Notes: generated by a model not told the origin, from the letters alone. A stretch of 64,000 nucleotides of DNA from Citromicrobium bathyomarinum (GCF_021021475.1 NZ_JAINWL010000003.1:310001-374000), one strand, 5' to 3'; shown: positions 1 to 8,756, counted from the stretch's first letter. Made by a program: numbers and translations.

Positions 1-200
1 GGCTGATCGACCGGCTCGGGCGGCGGCGGGGGTGGCGGCAGCTCGATCTGGCCGCCTTCGAGTGGCGGCTGGACGATCTTCTCGAACTCGCCCGATGCGA
101 GGCCGTAGATCAGCAGCGCGCCGATTCCGGCATGCACTCCGGCCACACCCAGAATGGCGGGGAGCCGGTTCTGCGTCTGGTTGGCATAGGTGTAAGCCAT
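1..200 (-). CDS. TonB-like energy transducer, N-terminal part (3' end outside the window)
   Basis: Partial gene, 5' end inside the window and running off the left edge. The readable 66 residues show a short polar N-terminus (MAYTYANQTQNR), one hydrophobic segment at about residues 14-34 and then a proline-rich stretch (ELPPPPPPPEP). This is the inner-membrane anchor plus periplasmic spacer layout of TonB, which passes proton-motive-force energy to outer-membrane receptors. The ATG at 200 is preferred over the in-frame ATG at 206 because the AGGAG ribosome site then lies 8 nt upstream rather than 2 nt. The C-terminal TonB domain is not visible, so a generic Pro-rich membrane protein cannot be excluded. 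Confidence 0.75.
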   Translation of the reverse strand, partial: MAYTYANQTQNRLPAILGVAGVHAGIGALLIYGLASGEFEKIVQPPLEGGQIELPPPPPPPEPVDQ

Positions 201-407
201 GGACATCTCTCCTGTTTTTCCGGGCAGCTTGGGACTGCCTCCGAAGAGATGATACACTATGACCATTAACAGGCGCTAGATGGTATAACGTTTCAAATCA
301 GGATCGAATTGCGACACGGCCTGTCGCCCCGCGCGGGCCGCGCGCAGGGGGAGGCGATTGACGATTGGCGATTAACGGTGTCGGGCGGGGCCCTCAGCCC
401 TGCGCGA

Positions 408-1064
408 TCAGCGGATCGGGCAGGAGGGATCGAGGCGGAAATCGAGGTAGTTGTTCACCGCACCCATCATCTCGTCGTGCTCCTTCTCGAAGAAGTGGTT
501 CGCACGCGGGATTTCTTCGTGGTGGATGGTGATGTGCTTCTGCGTCCGCAGCTTTTCGACCAGCTTGGTGACCGCAGGCGGGGGCACGACGGTGTCGGCC
601 GCGCCGTGGACGAAGATGCCGCTGGCGGGGCAGGGCGCGAGGAAGCTGAAGTCGTACATGCTCGCCGGCGCACCGACCGAGATGAAGCCGCGAATTTCGG
701 GGCGGCGCATCAGCAGCTGCATGCCGATCAGCGCGCCGAAGCTGACACCGGCCACCCAGGTGACTTGTGCTTCTTCATGGATCGACTGGATCCAGTCGAG
801 CGCGGATGCCGCGTCGGACAGTTCGCCAATGCCGTTGTCGAAGCTGCCCTGGCTGCGGCCCACGCCGCGGAAATTGAAGCGCAGCGTCGCGAAGCCGCGA
901 TCGACGAAGGTCTTGTAGAGGGCCTGCGTATTGCGCTCGTTCATCGTGCCGCCGCCCTGCGGGTGCGGGTGGAGGATCAGCGCGACCGGCGCACGCGGAC
1001 GCGGCGGGGGCGAGAAACGGCCTTCGAGGCGGCCTTCGGGGCCGGGGAAGATGACGGTGGGCAT
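408..1064 (-). CDS. Alpha/beta hydrolase (COG2945-like)
   Basis: Predicted cytoplasmic alpha/beta-fold hydrolase of 218 residues. Visible features are an early LHPHPQGGG segment that would form the oxyanion region, the nucleophile elbow G-V-S-F-G with Ser108, a late Asp in HGAADTVVP and a C-terminal His in RANHFF. The open frame extends 12 codons further upstream, but homologues of this family start close to the MPTVIFPGPEGRLEG segment, so the ATG at 1064 was chosen. It diverges from the cysteine desulfurase gene at 1186. The substrate is unknown; family members are annotated as esterases or dienelactone-hydrolase-like proteins. Confidence 0.85.
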   Translation of the reverse strand: MPTVIFPGPEGRLEGRFSPPPRPRAPVALILHPHPQGGGTMNERNTQALYKTFVDRGFATLRFNFRGVGRSQGSFDNGIGELSDAASALDWIQSIHEEAQVTWVAGVSFGALIGMQLLMRRPEIRGFISVGAPASMYDFSFLAPCPASGIFVHGAADTVVPPPAVTKLVEKLRTQKHITIHHEEIPRANHFFEKEHDEMMGAVNNYLDFRLDPSCPIR

Positions 1065-1185
1065 GGGTGCTGGGGTCCGGAAATAACTGGGCTGGCACAA
1101 GCGCCATCGGTTTGGGCGGTGGCGCGCGCGAGGTGGGCGGCTATATAGGCTTTATGCCGCATTTCGCAATTACTTCGAGCATCCG

Positions 1186-2226
1186 TTGACGCGTTCCCGC
1201 ATCTATCTGGACCACGCCGCCACCTCGCCGCTCCGCCCCGAGGCGAAGGCAGCGATGGAGGAAGGGTTTGCGATCTGGGCCAACCCGTCCTCCCCGCACG
1301 CCGAGGGCCGCAAGGCTAAGCAGGCACTGGAGGGTGCGCGCGCACGGGTGAAGGCGGCGCTGGCGTGGGACGGCGAGGTGATCTTCACCAGCGGGGCGAG
1401 CGAGGCGCTTTGGATCGCCTTGAATCGCGCGAAGGTGGATAGGCGGATCATCAGTGCGGTGGAGCACGACGCGGTGTTCCGCGCCGCGCCCGATGCGGAG
1501 GTGATTTCCGTCGATGGCGAGGGTCGGGTCGATCTCTCGACCATTGACAGTTTCGAGCGGTCAATCGTCGCGATTCAGCACGTCAATTCCGAAACCGGCA
1601 CGAGGCAACCGATCGTCAGTTACCTGCCCGAGATAAAGGCGACGGACGGCCTTCTTCTGTGCGATTGCTCTCAGAGCGCCGGCAAGTTTGCCCTGCCCGC
1701 GTGTGATATGGCGGTGGTCTCAGCGCACAAGCTGGGCGGGCCCATCGGTATTGGTGCCCTGCTGGTTCGCGATTATGCGATGCTCGAACCGATGGGGGGG
1801 CACGAGCGGGGCTATCGGCAGGGCACCGAGAACATGCCGGCGGCACTCGGCTTTGCAGCGGCTCTGGAGGCGTGGGAGGATCAGTCGTGTACCGAAATCG
1901 AAGAGGCCTTTGATCAAGTCCATGACGACATATTCGCTTCGGGCGGCCACATCGTCGATCTTGGCGCGGTGACATCTTCGTTTCTGCATGCCTTTGCTCA
2001 CCCCACCATGAGTGCACAGGCCCAGCTGATCCGGCTCGACGCGATGGGCTTTGCGGTCTCGGCGGGCAGCGCGTGTTCCTCGGGCACGCTCAAGAAAAGC
2101 CGTGTGCTCGATGCCTTCGGCGTGCCCGACGATGTCGCCGCGCGCACGATCCGGGTCAGCATGGGGTGGAGCACCAAGCCGGAGGAACTGGAGGCGTTTG
2201 CTGAGGCCTGGCGGTCGCTTTCGTAA
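1186..2226 (+). CDS. Cysteine desulfurase, class V aminotransferase fold (first of a pair)
   Basis: PLP enzyme of 346 residues in the NifS/IscS family, which takes sulfur from cysteine for Fe-S cluster or thio-cofactor synthesis. PLP-contact His94 (VEHDAV), PLP lysine Lys182 (SAHK) and catalytic Cys297 in the SAGSACSSG loop are all present, so it should be active. It is shorter than E. coli IscS (about 404 residues), and the usual N-N-L after the SGATE-type motif reads ALWIAL. The best start is a TTG at 1186 with no clear ribosome site. An 11-codon ATG frame (1154-1189) ends across this TTG, which may allow coupled initiation. It is followed by a second desulfurase and a ferredoxin. Confidence 0.9.
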   Translation: MTRSRIYLDHAATSPLRPEAKAAMEEGFAIWANPSSPHAEGRKAKQALEGARARVKAALAWDGEVIFTSGASEALWIALNRAKVDRRIISAVEHDAVFRAAPDAEVISVDGEGRVDLSTIDSFERSIVAIQHVNSETGTRQPIVSYLPEIKATDGLLLCDCSQSAGKFALPACDMAVVSAHKLGGPIGIGALLVRDYAMLEPMGGHERGYRQGTENMPAALGFAAALEAWEDQSCTEIEEAFDQVHDDIFASGGHIVDLGAVTSSFLHAFAHPTMSAQAQLIRLDAMGFAVSAGSACSSGTLKKSRVLDAFGVPDDVAARTIRVSMGWSTKPEELEAFAEAWRSLS

Positions 2227-2229
2227 CCT

Positions 2230-2297
2230 CCGTTCGTCCTGAGCCAGTCGAAGGGCGAGTGCCTCTGTTCGCGCTTCGACAAGCTCAGCACGAACGG
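2230..2297. repeat. Palindromic intergenic repeat (REP-like)
   Basis: Imperfect inverted repeat between the two desulfurase genes. The left arm (2230-2255) and right arm (2272-2297) pair over about 22 of 26 positions around a 16-nt spacer. The arms read CCGTTCGT-C/G-CTGAGC-nn-GTCGAAG. Elements of this sequence are common between genes in sphingomonads. No transposase or RAYT gene is nearby. Confidence 0.75.
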
Positions 2298-2311
2298 CTA
2301 GTGCCCATTGG

Positions 2312-3397
2312 ATGATCTACCTCGACTACCAGGCGACCACCCCGCTCGCGCCCGAAGCGCGCGAGGCGATGCTGGCGTGGCTCGGCGGCCCGGATAGCGA
2401 CACCTTCGGCAATCCGCACAGCCCGCACCGCATGGGCCGCATGGCGGCCGCAGCGGTCGAGGTTGCGCGCGATCAGGTGGCGCAGCTGTTCCCTCCCGGC
2501 GGGCAGGTGATCTTCACCGGCAGCGCGACCGAAGCGATCAATCTCGCGATCCGGGGCAATGCCGCCGTCCGCTCGGGCGAGCACATCGCCTTCAGCGCGA
2601 TCGAGCACGCGGCGGTGATCGATACGGTCAAGGCGATCGGCAACTGGACCGAATTGCCGGTCTGCGCGAACGGTGTGATCGCGCCCGACGTCGACATGCC
2701 GAAATATGTAGGTCTGCTCGCGGTGATGCAGCTCAACAACGAGATCGGCACGATCCAGCCGATTGCCGAGATGGCGAGCCGCGCGAAGGAGACCGGCGCG
2801 CTGCTGCTGGTCGACGGCGTGCAGGCGGCGGGCAAGATGGCGCTGGCGCCTGAGGCCGACATGATCGCGGTCAGCGCCCACAAGCTGCACGGGCCCAAGG
2901 GGATCGGTGCGCTGTGGGTGCGCGACGGGCTGTCGCTGATCCCGCATGTCGAGGGGGGCGGGCAGGAGCAGGGCCTGCGATCAGGCACGCTCTCGCCTGC
3001 TTTGTGCGCCGGGTTCGGCGCGGCGGCAGCGCTCGCGGTCGAGCGGCAGGAGCAAGACGCGGCGCATGTCGAGGAGCTGTGGCACATCGCGCGCGACGCC
3101 TTTTCCGGCTGGACGCTCAACGGCAGTGCGGAGCAGCGCTGGCACGGCAATCTCAACATTCGGAAAGACGGCCTCGACGTCACCCGGCTGATGAGCGAAT
3201 GCCGCGAAGTCATGTTCTCCGCCGGGTCGGCCTGTGCCAGCGGATCGGGCCGCACCAGCCATGTGCTGCGCGCCATTGGGCTCACCGATGCGCAGGCGAA
3301 ATCCTCGATCCGCCTCGGCTGGGGGCGTTACACTACGCGCGAGGATATGCAGCGCGCTTGCTCGATCATCCTCGAAGCGGCATCCTCGCAAGGATGA
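2312..3397 (+). CDS. Cysteine desulfurase, NifS/IscS type (second of a pair)
   Basis: PLP-dependent cysteine desulfurase of 361 residues, closer to the IscS consensus than its neighbour. It has the N-terminal IYLDYQATTPL signature, the SATEAINLAI motif, His99 (IEHAAV), the Schiff-base Lys191 (SAHKLHGPKGIGAL), the RSGT substrate motif and Cys308 in SAGSACASGSG. It acts in the cytoplasm and would supply sulfur for Fe-S assembly. Its stop codon overlaps the ATG of the ferredoxin gene (ATGA at 3394-3397), so the two are probably translationally coupled. The scaffold genes of ISC or SUF systems are not in the window. Confidence 0.93.
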   Translation: MIYLDYQATTPLAPEAREAMLAWLGGPDSDTFGNPHSPHRMGRMAAAAVEVARDQVAQLFPPGGQVIFTGSATEAINLAIRGNAAVRSGEHIAFSAIEHAAVIDTVKAIGNWTELPVCANGVIAPDVDMPKYVGLLAVMQLNNEIGTIQPIAEMASRAKETGALLLVDGVQAAGKMALAPEADMIAVSAHKLHGPKGIGALWVRDGLSLIPHVEGGGQEQGLRSGTLSPALCAGFGAAAALAVERQEQDAAHVEELWHIARDAFSGWTLNGSAEQRWHGNLNIRKDGLDVTRLMSECREVMFSAGSACASGSGRTSHVLRAIGLTDAQAKSSIRLGWGRYTTREDMQRACSIILEAASSQG

Positions 3398-3723
3398 AGG
3401 TTACGTTTATCAAGTCCGACGGATCGCGGGTCGAAGCCGAGGCGCAGGCGGGCGACGTGCTGCTGCGCGTCGCGCAGGCGGCGGGGATGCCGCTGGAGGG
3501 CACCTGCGAGGGGCAGATGGCCTGTTCCACCTGCCATGTGCTGGTCGCCAAGGAATGGTTCGCGCAATTGCCCGAGGCAAGCGAGGACGAGGAAGACATG
3601 CTCGACCTCGCCTATGGCGTGCGCCCGACCAGCCGCCTCTCGTGCCAGATCGAGCTGACCGATGCGCTCGACGGGATGGAGGTCACCATCCCCGCCGATG
3701 CGCATGATATGAGCGGGCGTTAG
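3394..3723 (+). CDS. [2Fe-2S] ferredoxin, adrenodoxin type
   Basis: Electron carrier of 109 residues with the vertebrate/putidaredoxin-type cluster pattern C-x5-C-x2-C...C: Cys38, Cys44, Cys47 and Cys84 in CEGQMACSTC and RLSC. Ferredoxins of this family supply electrons to Fe-S cluster assembly (Fdx) or to P450s and dioxygenases. Overlap with the cysteine desulfurase stop codon favours the Fe-S assembly role here. The start is fixed by the ATGA overlap. Its stop overlaps that of the converging DUF4349 gene by 4 nt. Confidence 0.92.
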   Translation: MKVTFIKSDGSRVEAEAQAGDVLLRVAQAAGMPLEGTCEGQMACSTCHVLVAKEWFAQLPEASEDEEDMLDLAYGVRPTSRLSCQIELTDALDGMEVTIPADAHDMSGR

Positions 3724-4610
3724 TCCTTGTTGGCGGTGCTATCCTCGCGCCGCCGCAGCCAGCGGAACAGCCGCCACAGGCCGTAACCGATCAGGCCGAG
3801 CGGCGCGAAGATCGTCAGCAGCAGGATCAGCCCGCCGATCACATTGCCCGCGACCGGGCCGATCGAGCTTACCGCCCTGCGGATCGGTTCCACGAAGCCG
3901 CCGGGGCCTGCGCCCTGGCTCTGGTAGGTGACGGTGATCCGTGAAAAGGCCACGCGGCCGCGCATTTCCTGCAGCCAGCTGCGCGCCTGGTCGATTTCCT
4001 CGTTGACCTGCGCGACGCCGCGTTCGGCTTCGACCAGTTCCTGCACGCTGCCTTTGCGGGTGCGCAGCACTTCCATCAGCCGGTCGCGCAGCACTTCACG
4101 GCTGCGCAGGCGTGCTTCGGTATCGACGATCTGTTTCGACAGATCCTCTCCCTCGATGGTGGAGGAGACCTGCTCGCCGCCCTCGGCCTCGACCGCACCG
4201 GCCAGCTTGCGCCCGAAATCGCGCGCCTTGTCCGCCGCGACCGAAAGCTCCAGCTCGCCATAGCCGTAGTCATCGTCGGCCCCGCTCTGACTCATCGAGC
4301 GGACCTGACAGGTCAGCGGGCCGAGATTGGCGCACATGTCGGCATGGCGTTCCTGCAGGGGTGCGATCGCGTCGCGCTCCACCCGGAAGCCGTAGGAATA
4401 GACATAGGCGATCTTGGGCGCGGCGGTGGGAATATCGGTCGAGGAGCTTGCCTCGGCAGCCGAGTCCGCCGTCGAAGCTTCCATCGCAGGCTCTTCTGCG
4501 ATGTCCGCGGTGGTGATGGCTTCGGTGGTTTCGGAAGCCGTGTTGTCGGAACACGCGGCCAGCGCGAGGGCGGCGGCGGACACGAGAAGCAGCGAAGAAC
4601 GAAAAGCCAT
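3720..4610 (-). CDS. DUF4349 domain lipoprotein with C-terminal membrane segment
   Basis: A 296-residue envelope protein. The N-terminus is a lipoprotein signal with lipobox LAAC (Cys20), followed by a low-complexity Ala/Thr/Ser/Glu linker. The centre contains a heptad-rich helical hairpin (about residues 130-225, including VDTEARLRSREVLRDRLMEV), then a hydrophobic segment near the C-terminus and a basic tail (WRLFRWLRRRE). This is the DUF4349 layout; no biochemical role is established. A longer frame starts 22 codons upstream, but the lipoprotein signal and a GGGGAGAG ribosome site support the ATG at 4610. Confidence 0.85.
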   Translation of the reverse strand: MAFRSSLLLVSAAALALAACSDNTASETTEAITTADIAEEPAMEASTADSAAEASSSTDIPTAAPKIAYVYSYGFRVERDAIAPLQERHADMCANLGPLTCQVRSMSQSGADDDYGYGELELSVAADKARDFGRKLAGAVEAEGGEQVSSTIEGEDLSKQIVDTEARLRSREVLRDRLMEVLRTRKGSVQELVEAERGVAQVNEEIDQARSWLQEMRGRVAFSRITVTYQSQGAGPGGFVEPIRRAVSSIGPVAGNVIGGLILLLTIFAPLGLIGYGLWRLFRWLRRREDSTANKD

Positions 4611-4692
4611 CAATTCTCTCCCCATTCGCAATGTGGTCATCACATTGTGGCCACAATCTTGCCTCATTCTCGCCACATTGGCAAGCGCGCAG

Positions 4693-4724
4693 TAAAAAGC
4701 CCGGCCGCATCTCTGCGACCGGGC
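4693..4724 (-). terminator. Rho-independent terminator of the DJ-1/PfpI gene
   Basis: On the minus strand an 11-bp stem (GCCCGGTCGCA / TGCGGCCGGGC, one G-T pair) with a 4-nt loop is followed by TTTTT. It lies 27 bases beyond the stop codon of the gene at 4751-5296. Confidence 0.85.
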
Positions 4725-4750
4725 CTCGGTTTTGTCAGCTTCTCAGAAGC

Positions 4751-5296
4751 TTAGGCGTTTTCGGGCACCTTCTCCAGCACGCGGCTGATCAGGCGGTCCG
4801 AGAAGGCGGGGATGTCGTCCGGATTGCGGCTGGTGATGAGGTTGCCGTCTTCCGCGACTTCCTGATCGACCACGTTCGCGCCCGCATTCTTCATGTCGGT
4901 GCGGATCGAGTGGTAGCTGGTCAGCGTCTTGCCTTCGACCAGGCCCGCTTCGATCAGCATCCACGGGGCGTGGCAGATCGCGGCGATCGGCTTGCCCGCA
5001 GCGTTGAACTCGCGGACGATAGCAACCGCGCGGTCGTTCACGCGCAGCAGGTCGGGGTTGATCTGGCCGCCGGGGAGGAGGAGGGCGTCGTAGCCTTCGC
5101 AATTGGCGACTTCGTCCACGGTCTTGTCGACCTTGATCGTCTTGCCCCAGTCGTCCTTGTCCCAAGCCTTGATTTCACCCGATTCCAGGCTGACCACTTC
5201 GGTCTCGATGCCTGCGTCTTCGAGGTTCTTCTTGGGGTCGAAGAGTTCCGACTGCTCGAAACCGTTGGTGGCGAGGATCATAACGCGTTTGGCCAT
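4751..5296 (-). CDS. DJ-1/PfpI family protein (type 1 glutamine amidotransferase-like)
   Basis: Cytoplasmic protein of 181 residues with the PfpI/YhbO fold. The nucleophile elbow AICHAPW gives Cys108-His109, and Glu14 (GFEQSEL) is the conserved acidic partner. Length is typical for the PfpI subfamily. Members have been described as proteases, glyoxalases or protein deglycases and are usually stress-linked. The exact activity cannot be read from sequence. The gene is a single unit with its own terminator. Confidence 0.9.
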   Translation of the reverse strand: MAKRVMILATNGFEQSELFDPKKNLEDAGIETEVVSLESGEIKAWDKDDWGKTIKVDKTVDEVANCEGYDALLLPGGQINPDLLRVNDRAVAIVREFNAAGKPIAAICHAPWMLIEAGLVEGKTLTSYHSIRTDMKNAGANVVDQEVAEDGNLITSRNPDDIPAFSDRLISRVLEKVPENA

Positions 5297-5400
5297 GATG
5301 AAGTCCTTTCGTATGAATTATGCTTTCACTGGCTAAACGGGCGGGGAAAGCTTTGCGTTCCGCGCTTCTGGCCGAGGCGAGCCGGTGGTAGGGCGAGCCG

Positions 5401-7695
5401 ATGGCTTCCAAAGATCAGGGCCCCGCGGAGCCCGATTCCCCCGCTGCAATCGTCGACGCGCCGTTCGAGACCGCGCTGTCCGAGCGGTATCTCGTCTATG
5501 CGCTCTCGACGATCACCGCCCGTTCGCTGCCCGATCTTCGCGACGGGCTGAAGCCGGTCCACCGCCGCCTGTTGTGGGCGATGCGCCAGCTGCGCCTTGG
5601 GCCGGACACGGCGTACAAGAAGTCCGCGCGCGTCGTCGGCGAGGTGCTGGGCAAGTACCACCCGCATGGCGATACCGCGGTCTACGACGCGATGGTCCGC
5701 CTCGCGCAGCCCTTCGCGCTGCGATATCCGCTGGTCGAGGGGCAGGGCAACTTCGGCAATATCGACGGCGATAACGCCGCTGCCGCCCGCTACACCGAAG
5801 CGCGGCTGACCAGGACTGCGATGGCCCTGATGTCGGGGCTGGACGAGGGCACGGTCGATTTCGTGCCGACCTACAACAACGAGGAGGAAGAGCCGGTCAT
5901 CTTCCCCGGCCTGTTCCCCAACCTGCTCGCCAACGGGGCCAGCGGGATCGCGGTGGGCATGGCGACCAATATCCCGTCGCACAATGTCGACGAGGTGATC
6001 GAGGCGACGCTGGAAGTCATCGAGAACCCGGCGGTCGAGCATGCGCGGCTGATGCAGATCATGCATGGGCCGGACCTCGCCACCGGCGGGATGATCGTGG
6101 ACAGCCCCGAAACCATCAGTGCGGCTTATGAGACCGGTCGCGGCTCCTTCCGCATCCGCGCGCGCTTCCATGCCGCCGAGGCCGAGAGCGCGGCAGACCG
6201 CGACGCGGGGATAGAGCGTCTGGGCGGCGGGCAATGGCAGCTGATCATCAGCGAAATCCCCTACCAGGTGCCCAAGGGCAAGCTGATCGAGCAGATCGCG
6301 CAGGTCATCGCGGACAAGAAGGTGCCGATCCTCGAGGACGTGCGCGACGAAAGCGACGAGCAGATCCGCATCGTGCTCGTCCCGCGCAGCCGCAATGTCG
6401 ATCCGGAGCTGCTCAAAGAATCGCTCTACCGCCTGACCGATCTGGAAACGCGCTTCGGCCTCAACATGAACGTGCTCGATGCGACGCGCACGCCGATGGT
6501 GATGGGCCTCAAGGAGCTGCTGCAGAACTGGATCGCGAGCCAGATCGACATTCTCCAGCGCCGCACCCGCCACCGGCTGGCGAAGATCGCGGACCGGCTC
6601 GAACTGCTCGAGGGCTATATCATCGCCTTCCTCAACCTCGACCGGGTGATCGAGATCATCCGCACCGAGGACGAGCCAAAGCCGGTGATGATGGCGGAGT
6701 TCGGCCTGACCGACCGGCAGACCGAAGCGATCCTCAACATGCGGCTGCGCAGTTTGCGCAAGCTCGAGGAAATGCAGCTGCGGCAGGAGAAGGACGACCT
6801 GCTGAAGGAGCAGGACGAGCTTCAGAAGCTGCTCGACAGCCCGGCGCGCCAGCGCACGCGGCTGAAGCGCGATCTCAATGCCCTGCGCAAGGAATACGGC
6901 AAGGATACCGCGCTGGGCGCGCGCCGCACCACGATCGACGAGGCGGAGCCGACGGTCGAATTCAGCATGGACGCGATGATCGAGAAGGAACCGACCACGG
7001 TAATCCTCTCCGCGCGCGGCTGGATCCGTGCGGCCAAGGGCCATGCCGACCTGTCGCAGGAATGGAAGTTCAAGGAAGGCGACGAACTCGCCTTCGCCTT
7101 CCACGCGCAGACTACCGACAAGCTACTGGTCGCGACCGACGACGGGCGCTTCTACACGCTGGGCGCGGACAAGCTGCCCGGCGCGCGCGGTTTCGGCGAG
7201 CCGGTGCGCACGATGGTCGACATCGACAATAGCGCGCACATCGTTTCCGCCTGGGCGCACAAGCCCGGTGAGCGGCTGCTGCTGGCGAGCACGCTGGGCA
7301 AGGGCTTCGTCATCAAGTCGGACGACCTGCTGGCCGAGACGCGCAAGGGCCGCGCGGTGATGACGCTGAAGGGCGACGCCAAGCTCGCCCGCGTGGCGCA
7401 TATCGGCGAGGGGCACGATCACGTCGCCGTCGTGGGCGACAACCGCAAGCTGGTGGTGTTCAACCTGGAGGAAATGCCCGAGATGAGCCGCGGGCAGGGC
7501 GTCCAGCTGCAACGCTACCGCGATGGCGGGATGGCCGACGTCACCACCTTCCGGCTGGAGGAAGGCCTCAGCTGGCAGATGGGCGGCACGGGCGAACGCA
7601 CCCGCACCGAGATGGAGATGTGGCAGTGGAAGGTCGCGCGCGGCGGCGCAGGCCGGATGCCCCCGCAGGGCTTCCCGCGCGACAACCGCTTCTGA
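5401..7695 (+). CDS. parC: DNA topoisomerase IV subunit A
   Basis: Type IIA topoisomerase breakage-reunion subunit of 764 residues, which partners ParE to unlink daughter chromosomes. The N-terminal winged-helix domain holds the catalytic tyrosine Tyr131 (AAARYTEARL) and the quinolone-region helix GKYHPHGDTAVYDAMV, with Thr92 and Asp96 at the positions of E. coli Ser80 and Glu84. A coiled-coil tower and a C-terminal six-bladed pinwheel region (from about residue 515) follow. The length and a short, divergent C-terminal domain fit ParC rather than GyrA. It converges with the VOC gene, whose stop begins at the next base. Confidence 0.95.
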   Translation: MASKDQGPAEPDSPAAIVDAPFETALSERYLVYALSTITARSLPDLRDGLKPVHRRLLWAMRQLRLGPDTAYKKSARVVGEVLGKYHPHGDTAVYDAMVRLAQPFALRYPLVEGQGNFGNIDGDNAAAARYTEARLTRTAMALMSGLDEGTVDFVPTYNNEEEEPVIFPGLFPNLLANGASGIAVGMATNIPSHNVDEVIEATLEVIENPAVEHARLMQIMHGPDLATGGMIVDSPETISAAYETGRGSFRIRARFHAAEAESAADRDAGIERLGGGQWQLIISEIPYQVPKGKLIEQIAQVIADKKVPILEDVRDESDEQIRIVLVPRSRNVDPELLKESLYRLTDLETRFGLNMNVLDATRTPMVMGLKELLQNWIASQIDILQRRTRHRLAKIADRLELLEGYIIAFLNLDRVIEIIRTEDEPKPVMMAEFGLTDRQTEAILNMRLRSLRKLEEMQLRQEKDDLLKEQDELQKLLDSPARQRTRLKRDLNALRKEYGKDTALGARRTTIDEAEPTVEFSMDAMIEKEPTTVILSARGWIRAAKGHADLSQEWKFKEGDELAFAFHAQTTDKLLVATDDGRFYTLGADKLPGARGFGEPVRTMVDIDNSAHIVSAWAHKPGERLLLASTLGKGFVIKSDDLLAETRKGRAVMTLKGDAKLARVAHIGEGHDHVAVVGDNRKLVVFNLEEMPEMSRGQGVQLQRYRDGGMADVTTFRLEEGLSWQMGGTGERTRTEMEMWQWKVARGGAGRMPPQGFPRDNRF

Positions 7696-8082
7696 TCAGC
7701 GCTGTCCGACCAGCGATGAGGGCCAGCCGATCCGGATCAGCAGATTGTCGGGCCCATTGAGCGCGACTTCGTACATGCCCCATTCGCGGTGGCCCAGGAT
7801 GCCGCCGGGCCGGATGACGAATTGGTCCATCAGTTCGGCGATCCGGCCGACATGCGGAGTGCGGATGAATATCCCGAACGGATTATTCTCGGGCACGTGC
7901 CACGGCGGCGGGTCTCCGCGCCGCAAATGCACTTCGCAGTCCCATCCGGTGAGGAGCAAATAGTCGGCGTTTCCGCCGGTACGAGCGAATCCCATCTGCT
8001 CCCAGAACGGGAGGGCCGCTTCCAGATCCTGACATGGGATGATTGCGAAAGCGCCGGGCTGGGGGTGATCGGTCATATGCAT
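7696..8082 (-). CDS. VOC (glyoxalase/bleomycin-resistance fold) protein
   Basis: Small protein of about 128 residues with one vicinal-oxygen-chelate module pair. It shows AIIPCQDLEAALPFWEQMGF at the start, the beta-strand segment LLLTGWDCEVHLRRG, and NPFGIFIRTPHVGRIAELMDQF, closing with the WGMYEVALNGPDNLLIRIGWP strand typical of the family. It resembles bleomycin-binding or dioxygenase-like VOC proteins; the ligand is unknown. ATGs at 8082 and 8076 are both possible (MHMTDHPQ). The frame also opens further upstream, but that part lacks family similarity. Confidence 0.85.
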   Translation of the reverse strand: MHMTDHPQPGAFAIIPCQDLEAALPFWEQMGFARTGGNADYLLLTGWDCEVHLRRGDPPPWHVPENNPFGIFIRTPHVGRIAELMDQFVIRPGGILGHREWGMYEVALNGPDNLLIRIGWPSSLVGQR

Positions 8083-8216
8083 GGCATGCGGTCGAGCGAC
8101 TGGGTGTGCAAGAGGGAGGGGAGCAAAAGCAAAGGCGGGCCGCGCGCCTTTCGGCACACAACCCGCCTCTTGCGACCCTCGAGATGGTGGCCCCGAGGGA
8201 AACTTGTGGCTGACGC

Positions 8217-8756
8217 TTACTCGGCGTCGGCTTCCATCGCCTCGCCGCCTTCGACGCTCCCGCCGTTGAGCGCGGCCATCAGCTGATCCTTAGTCGCCAG
8301 CACGATCAGCGCGCCGGTTTCGTTGGTTGCGAACTGGTCGCGCATCAGGCTGACCGGGCCGTCCTCCAGGGTGACGATGGCATTGTCGCCGTCGATCGAG
8401 GTGACGGTACCGATTTCGACGCCATCGGCGGTCAGGACGGTCGCGTTTTCGATCAGCGCGGCGTCACGCGCGGCGGCCATCTGCTTTTCCTGCTCGGCCA
8501 TCATCGCGTTGAGCTGGTCCTTGGTGACCGACACGATCGGGCCTTCGGGGCCTTCGCCGAACGCGTTGGCGGGGACGGGAGCGGTGTAGGTGCCGGTGTT
8601 CACGACCACGACGCCATCCTGCATCGCTTCGATGGTGCCGACCGTGTTGCCTTCGGGGCCATAGACGGTCGCGCCGACTTCGGGGCCCACCTGGGCGTTG
8701 GCGGCGGTGGCCAGCGTGAGCGCGGCGGCGGCTGCGAATGCGGTCTTGAACTTCAT
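8217..8756 (-). CDS. Secreted protein with two tandem PRC-barrel-like repeats
   Basis: Predicted periplasmic protein of 179 residues with a cleavable signal peptide (MKFKTAFAAAAALTLATAANA). The mature part contains two homologous halves of about 65 residues. The first runs from GATVYGPEGNTVGTIEAM to VTKDQLNAMM, the second from ATVLTADGVEIGTVTSI to ATKDQLMAAL. Each resembles a small beta-barrel of the PRC type ending in an amphipathic helix (TKDQLxA). The C-terminus is acidic. Start chosen by the signal peptide and a GGAGAG site 8 nt upstream. Function unknown. Confidence 0.85.
   Translation of the reverse strand: MKFKTAFAAAAALTLATAANAQVGPEVGATVYGPEGNTVGTIEAMQDGVVVVNTGTYTAPVPANAFGEGPEGPIVSVTKDQLNAMMAEQEKQMAAARDAALIENATVLTADGVEIGTVTSIDGDNAIVTLEDGPVSLMRDQFATNETGALIVLATKDQLMAALNGGSVEGGEAMEADAE

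Noticed and set aside
5668-5690. Quinolone-resistance substitution in parC (Thr92 at the E. coli Ser80 position).
   Set aside because: Natural variation at this position is common between phyla, and no susceptible relative is available for comparison, so no resistance claim is made.
5326-7104. A 592-codon open frame on the minus strand opposite parC.
   Set aside because: It mirrors the high-GC codon pattern of parC. Its translation is Arg/His/Leu-rich without domains, while the plus frame is a complete ParC.
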